Source of the DNA: Alphaproteobacteria bacterium
GTDB taxonomy: Bacteria > Pseudomonadota > Alphaproteobacteria > UBA828
Assembly: GCA_022826345.1 (NCBI GenBank)
Contig: JAJDVB010000042.1
Location: 1 to 21,527, forward strand
DNA length: 21,527 nt
Direction: 5' to 3'
Below, piece by piece: positions 16,093-21,527 of the stretch. Position 1 is the stretch's first letter, and every line of letters begins with the position of its first letter. The notes under the pieces were generated by a model. That model searched no databases. It was not told the DNA's origin and saw only the letters and a program-made list of their open reading frames with translations. Made by a program: the position numbers and the translations under genes.

Positions 16093-18104
16093 GGGCCGGC
16101 TCCGGTCGCGATGTGGAGATGGCCGGCGTCGTCGGCGGTGAGGGTCGCACCGGGGGGCACCACGACCGTCGACCACGCGTCGTCCACGATGACCGGCCCT
16201 TCGAGCGCGCTGCCGGGGCCCAGGCCCGCACGGTCGTAGCGCGGCGTCGGCACCGGCTCGCCGGACTCGAACGTGGCCGGCAGCGTCTTGGTGGGGGAGG
16301 GGGCTTCGTTGGTCTTTGCGGCCGAGGAAGGGGTCTCGCCATTGCGGGGCGCCGAGACGCGCATCCGGATCGAGACCAGCTCCCACGGCTCCTCGGTGGC
16401 GAAGCCGTAGAGCACCCGGTGACGCTCCCTGAAGGCGCAGCCCAGAGCCGCCGGGTCGTCCAGGGCTGCATCGGCGATCTCGATGGCGTAACTCTGGCCG
16501 CTGTAGCGGACCATTGCCACCTCCTCGACCGCGAGCGCGCCGTTCCCATGGCCGGCTGCGGCGAGCGGCGCGGCAAGGGTCGCGCGAAGTTCCCGCCTGG
16601 CCCGCTCTACACGCGTCCGATCCCAGGCCTCTGCGGCCACGCGCAGCGTGCGCTGCTGCGCGTAGCTCATCTCCGCGCCGACGCAGCCCAGCGCCGAGAA
16701 CATGCTGGAATGAGCCGGCACGACCACCCTGTCGATGGAGAAGGTCCGCGCCAACGCGACCGCGTGCATCGGCCCCGCGCCGCCGAAAGCCAATAGCGTG
16801 CATGTGCGTCCGTCCACGCCGCGCTCCACGGTGACGCGGCGGAGCGCCCGCAGCATCGCCGCGTTGGCGACCCTGACGATGCCCAGGGCCGCGGCCTCCG
16901 CCGTCATGCCCATGGCCGTTCCGAGCGGCGCGATCACGTCGCGGGCCGCGTCGGTGTCCAGGTGAACGTCGCCGCCGAGGACGCGGCCCGCGTCCATGTA
17001 GCCAAGCGCCAGGTTGGCGTCGGTCACGGTGGGCCGGTCGCCGCCCTTGGCGTAGCAGGCGGGGCCCGGGCGGGCACCGGCGCTCTCCGGCCCCACCATG
17101 AGCGAGCCGTGATCGAGCCGGGCGATGGAGCCACCGCCGGCGCCGATGGATTCCACCGCCACCATGGGCTGCCGCAGCGGCCGGCCGCCCAGGGAGCGGT
17201 CGCTCGCGATCTGCGCCTCGCCGCCCTGGATCAGGCAGACGTCAGTGGTGGTGCCCCCCATGTCGAAGCTGATGGCACGCTCGATCCCCAGCGCGCGCGC
17301 CATGCGGCCTGCTGCGGCGACGCCTGCTGCGGGGCCCGAGGCCGCGAGCCCGAGCGGCAGGTCGCGGAGCGCTGCGGGCGAGGCCATGCCGCCGGCGGAA
17401 TGGAACAGGTGCAGCCTGGAGTCGTCTGGCTTCGCCGCCTCCAAATCGTCGAGATAGGCCGCCGCCAGCGGCATGACGCCGGCGCTCAGCGCCGTGGTCG
17501 CCGTCCGCTCGTACTCCCGCGCCTCGGGATTGACCCGGTGCGAGAGCGCGACGAAGGGGAAGCGCTCGCGCAGCCGCGCGCCCAGCGCCTCCTCGTGCGC
17601 CGGGTTGGCGTAGGAATGCAGCAGCGAGACGGCGACCGCCTCCGCCCCGCTCACCTCGACGCGCCCGATCGCGTCCGCTACCGAGTCCGGCTCCAGCGCG
17701 GTTATGACCCGGCCGTCGTGGTCGAGCCGTTCGGTCACCTCGAAACGGCGCGCGGCGGGAACTTGCGGCTCGAGCTTGGGCGGCAGGTCGAGGCGGTAGA
17801 GGTGTCGCCGGTTCTGGCGCCCGATGGCGAGCGTGTCCGAGAAGCCGCGCGTCGCGATCAGCGCGACCTTCGCGTGGTCGCCCTGGACGATGGCGTTGGT
17901 GACGATGGTGGTGCCGTGGATCAGGTCGCCCACGTCGGGCCATTCGAGATCGACGGCGTGGAGCGCCGCCAGCAGGCCGGCGATGCGGTCGTCCGTGCGG
18001 GAGGGAACCTTGGCGGCCCTGACCTCGCCGCGCGCCCGGTGATGGGCGATCACGTCGGTAAACGTGCCGCCGACATCGATACCGACTTGCCATCCCTTCG
18101 GCAC
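16089..18104 (-). CDS. hyuA: Hydantoinase A / 5-oxoprolinase A-domain subunit
   Basis: A 671-residue ATP-binding subunit of the hydantoinase/oxoprolinase family, with an actin-like ATPase fold. The phosphate-binding motifs DVGGTFTD (10-17) and DMGGTTTD (281-288) are clear, as is GAGGGSIA (321-328). HGTTIVTNAIVQGD (63-76) and the YAKGGDRPTVTDANLALG loop are further family signatures. It phosphorylates the lactam or hydantoin carbonyl so the ring can be opened with HyuB. The start is GTG 18104, backed by GGAGG 7 bases upstream. It is the first gene of the 12-gene array; its promoter region lies in the AT-rich island that follows. Confidence 0.92.
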   Translation of the reverse strand: MPKGWQVGIDVGGTFTDVIAHHRARGEVRAAKVPSRTDDRIAGLLAALHAVDLEWPDVGDLIHGTTIVTNAIVQGDHAKVALIATRGFSDTLAIGRQNRRHLYRLDLPPKLEPQVPAARRFEVTERLDHDGRVITALEPDSVADAIGRVEVSGAEAVAVSLLHSYANPAHEEALGARLRERFPFVALSHRVNPEAREYERTATTALSAGVMPLAAAYLDDLEAAKPDDSRLHLFHSAGGMASPAALRDLPLGLAASGPAAGVAAAGRMARALGIERAISFDMGGTTTDVCLIQGGEAQIASDRSLGGRPLRQPMVAVESIGAGGGSIARLDHGSLMVGPESAGARPGPACYAKGGDRPTVTDANLALGYMDAGRVLGGDVHLDTDAARDVIAPLGTAMGMTAEAAALGIVRVANAAMLRALRRVTVERGVDGRTCTLLAFGGAGPMHAVALARTFSIDRVVVPAHSSMFSALGCVGAEMSYAQQRTLRVAAEAWDRTRVERARRELRATLAAPLAAAGHGNGALAVEEVAMVRYSGQSYAIEIADAALDDPAALGCAFRERHRVLYGFATEEPWELVSIRMRVSAPRNGETPSSAAKTNEAPSPTKTLPATFESGEPVPTPRYDRAGLGPGSALEGPVIVDDAWSTVVVPPGATLTADDAGHLHIATGAGP

Positions 18105-18166
18105 GGCGCCGCCTCCGGATGCCGGGTCGCCGGACGGCCTCTTTGCGGGCCATCACGGCGGTCATG

Positions 18167-18206
18167 ATTATCGAAAATCGACAATTATTTCGATAACTCG
18201 ATAAAG
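18167..18206 (-). promoter_or_regulatory. AT-rich promoter/operator candidate of the hyuA operon
   Basis: An AT-rich island in GC-rich surroundings contains the inverted repeat ttatcgaaa (18168-18176) and tttcgataa (18188-18196) with 11 bases between, plus a further cgataa copy at 18199-18204. On the minus strand GATAAT (18172-18167) is a good -10 box, with TTATCG (18196-18191) 18 bases upstream as a weak -35. The repeat therefore overlaps the promoter, as expected for a repressor site; the operon's own IclR protein is one candidate binder. Confidence 0.5.
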
Positions 18207-18262
18207 ATGCGCTGTCTCCGGGCCGCCCGTCAACAGGAATTTTCGAGAGTGTTAGTGTGTCC

Positions 18263-18380
18263 CGCGGTATTCCGGTGTGATTCGCGATAATCCGGCGCGA
18301 AGTGCCGCCACCGGCGCCGCGATCCGCCGCATTGTGACCTGAGAAGTGCCGCTACGCGAAGCGATGTGAGATGTGGCGCG
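18263..18380. repeat. Iterated ~20-base sites, candidate transposase-binding end sites
   Basis: cgcggtattccggtgtg (18263-18279) and cgcgataatccggcgcg (18283-18299) match at 13 of 17 positions, two helical turns apart. gaagtgccgccac (18299-18311) recurs as gaagtgccgctac (18343-18355), and a related gtgagatgtggcgcg lies at 18366-18380. Such irregularly spaced degenerate sites are how MuA-type transposases recognise their ends. Confidence 0.45.
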
Positions 18381-18483
18381 CGGGCCACCGCGCGGTGCCA
18401 GGTGTCGCGATCTGCCTGTGGCCGGTGTCTTGGCGGCCTTCCCGCCACGCGCTCGGCGCACAAAAGACAGAGGTTGGCCGGTG

Positions 18484-19050
18484 CTACGTGGCCGGCGCCT
18501 CGTCGTCGGTGTCGGAGGTCTTGTCGGCGGCCTGACCAGCGCCGGCATCAGTTTCCAAGGCGGGAGCCGCGCGGCCCCCCAGAAGAACGGCAAGGCCCTC
18601 CACATCTTTGCTCTCAACGTCCCCGAGGTAGCGACCGAAGAGTCTCGAGACGCGGAATTGCTCCTCCGGATCGTCACACGTGGACGGGTCGAACAGCTCC
18701 GCGAACGGCCCGTAAGCTGGGATCAAGCCCGAGGCCAACTTCTCCGCGCACGCGATGACTTGGTCCTCCGTCAGCGCCGGAGCAGCGCCGCTCTTGCCGA
18801 GGTGGCGAAACAACAGTTCCAAGGCGAGGCGCAACGCCCAGGGACTAATCGCCTCCCCCTTCCAGCGCAGACACAACTCCAAGCCCACGACTTCGGCCAC
18901 GCGCGCCGCCCGCTCCAGCGATGGAACTTTGCCCGCCCGCATTGCAGCGACCGCGTTGCCGCTCAGTCCCGCAGCTTGGCTGATCTCCTTGTCGGACCGT
19001 CGGCCACGAGCGTTATCGATGCTCTGCAGGAATGTGGCGACATTCATCAT
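18484..19050 (-). CDS. HTH repressor-like protein of the Mu-like element
   Basis: A 188-residue protein whose N-terminal part (about 19-60; SDKEISQAAGLSGNAVAAMRAGK then PSLERAARVAEVVGLEL) reads as an XRE-type helix-turn-helix. The rest has no recognised domain and ends in an acidic, Ala/Thr-rich tail. It is transcribed away from the transposase across an 88-base AT-rich gap, the place held by the c repressor in Mu. I infer that it keeps transposase expression off. Two tandem ATGs (19050, 19047) are possible and neither has a Shine-Dalgarno. Homology to Mu c itself is not visible. Confidence 0.6.
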   Translation of the reverse strand: MMNVATFLQSIDNARGRRSDKEISQAAGLSGNAVAAMRAGKVPSLERAARVAEVVGLELCLRWKGEAISPWALRLALELLFRHLGKSGAAPALTEDQVIACAEKLASGLIPAYGPFAELFDPSTCDDPEEQFRVSRLFGRYLGDVESKDVEGLAVLLGGRAAPALETDAGAGQAADKTSDTDDEAPAT

Positions 19051-19138
19051 GGGGAGACGATATCACAAGGCGGGCAGATGGTGCAATCTAATCAAAATAG
19101 TTATAGTTTGACTCATATAGTGTGTTATACTCACCGTC
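19051..19138. promoter_or_regulatory. Divergent control region with extended -10 promoter for the transposase
   Basis: The segment 19086-19131 is strongly AT-rich. On the plus strand tgtTATACT (19123-19131) is an extended -10 box ending 7 bases before the transposase ATG, so the transcript would start at or next to the start codon. Repeated motifs (atagttatagtt 19097-19108, catatagt 19114-19121) may be repressor sites. No clear promoter for the repressor gene was found. Confidence 0.45.
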
Positions 19139-21277
19139 ATGCGCGGCGACTGCAATACGTCCAGCGGCGGAGAATGGCTCACCACGGCCTCGTTCGCCGC
19201 CGTCGCGGGCGTTACCGAGCGCGCCGCGCGCAAGGCCCAGGCCCGCGCCTTCGAGGGCCGGCTGTGGCGCGGCAGGGCGCTCATCGTCCGCAAGGTGCCG
19301 TCGCGCGGCGGTGCCGGCGGGTACGCATACGAAGTGCTTGCGGAAAGCGTGCATGGCGACGCGGACGGCGGTCCGCCCGCCGTTTCCGCCGCCCCGCCCA
19401 CGACCGCCGTTTCCGCCGCCTCGCCCACGACCGCCGTTCCGGCTGCGGCCGTTCCGCCCGCGCGCTCCCTGGCGGCACCCCCACCCGCGCCGCAACCGTC
19501 GCCGAGGTGCGCTGGCGCCTTGCAGCGCTACGAAATCATCCGCCCCGTTCTCCGGCATCCGCCCGGCTCGGCCGAGCGCGGCCGCGCCACCCGCGAAGCG
19601 GCACGGCAGGCCGGCGTCCGCGAGCAAGGAATTCGCGCGTGGATCGCCGCCTACGATGCCGGCGGCGTCGCCGCGCTCAAGCGCCGGCCGCGCGAGGATC
19701 GGGGGCGGCGCAGGCACACGATCTCCGCCGCCTGGGACTCGTGGGCCGCCGACGCGCAACTCAGCGACGCCACCAAGGCGCGGATCGCTGCGGACCTGGA
19801 GCGCTACGTGCGCTCGCTTTGGGCGGCGACCACCGAGCTGGGCGCACGGCGGATCGCGCTGCTGGGGAGCGACAGGCTGGCGGAGCTGACCGAGGAGGCC
19901 GGGTTCGAGGGCGGCGCCCGCCGGCTCAAGTCAGTCTGCAAGCTCAGCCTGCGATTCGTCAGACGCGACAGCCACCACCGCGCCGTGGCGATCAACGACC
20001 AGGACGCGAAGCAATGGCACGACAAGCACCGGCCGCGCATCCAGCGCACCCGAGAGGGCTGCCTGCCCATGGGCGTCGTGTTCGGCGACGTTCACCATCA
20101 GGACGTGCTGCTGCCCCGCGCCGACGGCTCCACCTTCACGGCCAAGCTGGTTGCGTTCCTGGACTGGGCGACCAATCGAGTTTTCGTCCACCCGATCTTT
20201 CTGGCGAAAGGTGAGGGCGTGCGCCAGGAGCACGTCATCGAGGCCCTCATCGCCATGACGCAGCACGCCGGCTGGGGCGTGCCGCAGATTCTGTATCTCG
20301 ACAATGGCAAGGAGTACGCCTGCCTCGACCGTATGGCCGACGCGCTGCAACTCGTCTCCCAAATGCGCGCGCTCGACGACGCACCGGGGCTTGTCCCGGC
20401 CGCCCCTCAGCGCTTCCGCCCGATCGTCAAGGCGATGCCTTACAACGCCGCCGCAAAGTCAATCGAGCCCGCCTTCAAGGTGCTTGAACGGGGCTTCTTC
20501 TCGCTGTTGCCGGGGTGGATCGGCGGCGACCGGATGGCCAAGAAGACCGCCAACGTGGGGCGGGAGCCGATACCATATCCGGACGGCAGGGAGGCGTTTC
20601 TCGCCGACCTGCAGACCTGCATGGATGCCTACCACGCGACCCCGCAAACCGGCGCGCTGGAGGGCCGCACGCCGAACGAAGCGTTCAATGCGGCCGTGGA
20701 CGCGGGCTGGCAGCGCATGGACATCGCGCGTGGCGCGCTGCTCGCCGCCTTCGGCAAGGACGAGTTTCGCACGCTGCGTCAGGGCGGCTTCCGATACGGG
20801 CGCCGCTGGTACACGCACCCCGCGCTCCAGGAGCTTGGCGCGGATCGCCGTCTCCACCTTCGCATTCCGCCGTTCGGCGACCTGCCCGAGATACCCGTCA
20901 TGGACGAGTGCGGCCGCGAGCTACTTTGCATGGCCGCGGCGAACCACCGTTACGACGTGCTTGACCCCGAGGGCGCGCGGGAAGCCGGCCGCCGCGTCGC
21001 CAGGGCGCGCGCCGGCGTGGCGAAGCTGCGCGCCGACACCGACCCGGTCGACGTACTTGAGGCCGAAGCCCGCCGCGCCGCACGGGAGCCGCCCGCCGCC
21101 ACCCCGCGGAGCGCCGGCGTGATCCGCCTGAGCGACGGCATGGAGGCCGTCGGCCGCGCGCTGGAGGGCGCCCCGGCCGAGCGCCCGGCAGTCGATGACG
21201 AGCACGAAGAGATTTCGAGGGAACGCGCCCGCGCGCTGCGCGCCAGCTTCCTTCGGAATGTGAGGGCGACCGGATGA
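19139..21277 (+). CDS. Mu A-like DDE transposase
   Basis: A 712-residue transposase (MuA has 663). It has an N-terminal Mu-type DNA-binding domain (EWLTTASFAAVAGVTERAARKA to about 68), a Pro/Ala-rich linker with a tandem repeat (about 79-120), an HTH-like end-binding region (about 128-200), and a catalytic RNase-H-fold core. The catalytic triad is read as D317 (FGDVHHQD), D388 (YLDNGKEY) and E443 (KSIEPAF, matching the VERAF region of MuA). A C-terminal beta-barrel and a charged tail that would contact a B protein follow. It joins the element ends to target DNA. No Shine-Dalgarno precedes the ATG, and translation may be leaderless. All key acidic residues are present, so the enzyme could still be active. 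Confidence 0.88.
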   Translation: MRGDCNTSSGGEWLTTASFAAVAGVTERAARKAQARAFEGRLWRGRALIVRKVPSRGGAGGYAYEVLAESVHGDADGGPPAVSAAPPTTAVSAASPTTAVPAAAVPPARSLAAPPPAPQPSPRCAGALQRYEIIRPVLRHPPGSAERGRATREAARQAGVREQGIRAWIAAYDAGGVAALKRRPREDRGRRRHTISAAWDSWAADAQLSDATKARIAADLERYVRSLWAATTELGARRIALLGSDRLAELTEEAGFEGGARRLKSVCKLSLRFVRRDSHHRAVAINDQDAKQWHDKHRPRIQRTREGCLPMGVVFGDVHHQDVLLPRADGSTFTAKLVAFLDWATNRVFVHPIFLAKGEGVRQEHVIEALIAMTQHAGWGVPQILYLDNGKEYACLDRMADALQLVSQMRALDDAPGLVPAAPQRFRPIVKAMPYNAAAKSIEPAFKVLERGFFSLLPGWIGGDRMAKKTANVGREPIPYPDGREAFLADLQTCMDAYHATPQTGALEGRTPNEAFNAAVDAGWQRMDIARGALLAAFGKDEFRTLRQGGFRYGRRWYTHPALQELGADRRLHLRIPPFGDLPEIPVMDECGRELLCMAAANHRYDVLDPEGAREAGRRVARARAGVAKLRADTDPVDVLEAEARRAAREPPAATPRSAGVIRLSDGMEAVGRALEGAPAERPAVDDEHEEISRERARALRASFLRNVRATG
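19379..19432. repeat. 27-base tandem repeat in the transposase linker
   Basis: Two adjacent 27-base units (19379-19405, 19406-19432) differ at one base and are followed by a partial third. They encode AVSAAPPTT and AVSAASPTT, a flexible linker between DNA-binding domains. Unit number could vary between related copies. Confidence 0.8.
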
Positions 21278-21390
21278 TTGCGCATCCGCCCGCCCTCGTC
21301 GTGCAACCCCTGGAGCGGACCTGGTGTCCCGATCGAGAAGTTCGTACGCCTTGCCGAGAACCCCAACACGTCATGGCCGGGCTTGACCCA
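21274..21390 (+). pseudogene. Possible remnant at the MuB position
   Basis: An ATG at 21274 overlaps the transposase stop as ATGA, the coupling expected for an A-B gene pair, and starts MIAHPPALVVQPLE. After about 14 residues nothing looks like an ATPase; no Walker A is seen. A second frame reads GVPIEKFVRLAENP across 21325-21366, so a frameshifted remnant is possible. The sequence then runs into a dispersed repeat and an IS. No function can be assigned. Confidence 0.25.
21370..21389. repeat. Half copy of an alphaproteobacterial palindromic repeat
   Basis: gtcatggccgggcttgaccc is the left half of a palindromic repeat I know from intergenic DNA of many alphaproteobacteria, whose right half would continue as a ggccat arm. 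Here it stops and IS sequence follows, as if interrupted by the insertion. Identification is from memory. Confidence 0.45.
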
Positions 21391-21527
21391 CTGCTGTCCG
21401 GTTTAGAGGGGTGGACAAGGTGCATGACATTGATTCTATTCGTCTCCGGACGTTTTGCGGCGTTCTGGACACGAACGGAGGTCAATGTCATGCGGCACCA
21501 GAATAGCGTCTTTCATCAGTTGACGAA
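21391..21527 (+). mobile_element. Left part of an IS4-family insertion sequence
   Basis: The element is recognised by the start of its transposase at 21490. About 100 bases of untranslated left end precede it, beginning near ctgctgtccggtttag (21391). The exact terminal inverted repeat cannot be fixed because the other end is outside the window. Confidence 0.5.
21490..21527 (+). CDS. IS4-family transposase, first 12 codons
   Basis: The visible residues MRHQNSVFHQLT match the start of a widespread alphaproteobacterial IS4-type transposase (MRHxNSVFHQLL), whose N-terminal domain precedes the DDE core. A ribosome site GGAGG stands 8 bases before the ATG. The gene runs off the right edge, and only the N-terminus supports the call. 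Confidence 0.6.
   Translation, partial: MRHQNSVFHQLT

Larger units (their letters stand above)
18105..18483. other. Gene-free stretch: hyuA control region and Mu-like left end
   Basis: This 379-base stretch contains no credible gene. The part next to hyuA (18105-18249) holds a 5' leader and the AT-rich promoter/operator candidate. The part from about 18250 holds iterated repeats read as the left end of the Mu-like element. The remaining GC-rich sequence up to the repressor stop at 18484 shows nothing I can name. Confidence 0.6.
18250..21527 (+). mobile_element. Mu-like transposable element (left part, degraded on the right)
   Basis: The order of parts is that of the left end of transposable phages: end repeats, leftward repressor, AT-rich control region, rightward DDE transposase. 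The left border is placed at about 18250 (TG of tgttagtgtgtccc), where the repeat array begins; a TG dinucleotide is usual at Mu ends, but the exact base is uncertain. The right end is not in the window. A MuB gene does not follow the transposase, and an insertion sequence begins there, so the element is probably no longer a functional phage. Confidence 0.65.

Noticed and set aside
16093..16803. In-frame upstream extension of hyuB (768 residues)
   Set aside because: It overlaps hyuA in another frame with low-complexity Arg/Gly sequence; the ATGA junction at 16089-16092 gives a normal HyuB start.
19108..19131. TTGACT (19108) with TATACT (19126) as a -35/-10 pair
   Set aside because: The spacer is only 12 bases, too short for sigma70; the extended -10 reading needs no -35.
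18373..20214. Plus-strand open frame of 613 codons across the repressor and transposase
   Set aside because: It crosses the AT-rich divergent promoter and is out of frame with the DDE motifs; the translation becomes Arg-rich low complexity.
1..21527. CRISPR arrays, tRNA or rRNA genes
   Set aside because: No regularly spaced repeats of CRISPR size and no cloverleaf or rRNA-like conserved stretches were noticed on either strand.

Overview
The window is GC-rich DNA from what looks like an alphaproteobacterium. The pointers are long co-directional catabolic operons of Pot-type ABC transporter, IclR, HyuA/HyuB and molybdenum-hydroxylase genes, several GTG/TTG starts, and a fragment of a palindromic intergenic repeat typical of that class. 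No rRNA or tRNA gene or CRISPR array was seen. The species cannot be fixed from this sequence.

Layout. Positions 1-423 (minus) hold the N-terminal part of a PLP-dependent threonine dehydratase. An M29-aminopeptidase/NicX-fold gene (563-1606, minus) and a thiamine-diphosphate enzyme (1741-3426, plus) are divergent. A compact Phd/YefM-MazF/PemK-like toxin-antitoxin pair (3455-4148, minus) follows, with a readable sigma70 promoter. From 18104 down to 4304, all on the minus strand, runs a very tight 12-gene array. In order of transcription it is hyuA, hyuB, a short-chain dehydrogenase, the M, S and L subunits of a molybdenum hydroxylase, an IclR regulator, a pyruvoyl-dependent histidine-decarboxylase-like gene, and a polyamine-type ABC importer (ATPase, two permeases, binding protein). 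Gaps range from an 8-base overlap to 37 bases, so one transcript is likely. Its promoter and operator probably lie in an AT-rich island at 18167-18206.

From about 18250 to the end lies a Mu-like transposable element inserted just upstream of hyuA. It shows iterated end repeats, a leftward HTH repressor, an AT-rich regulatory region and a rightward MuA-like DDE transposase. Directly after the transposase, where MuB would be expected, the element breaks down into a fragment of a dispersed repeat and the start of an IS4-family insertion sequence.

The most interesting item is the 12-gene array. A pyruvoyl histidine decarboxylase homologue, in a family best known from Gram-positive bacteria, sits with a cation-type importer, a ring-hydroxylating molybdoenzyme and an ATP-dependent hydantoinase/oxoprolinase. 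As inference only, this could be an inducible pathway for an imidazole or other N-heterocyclic amine: uptake, decarboxylation, ring oxidation to a lactam or hydantoin, and ATP-driven ring opening.
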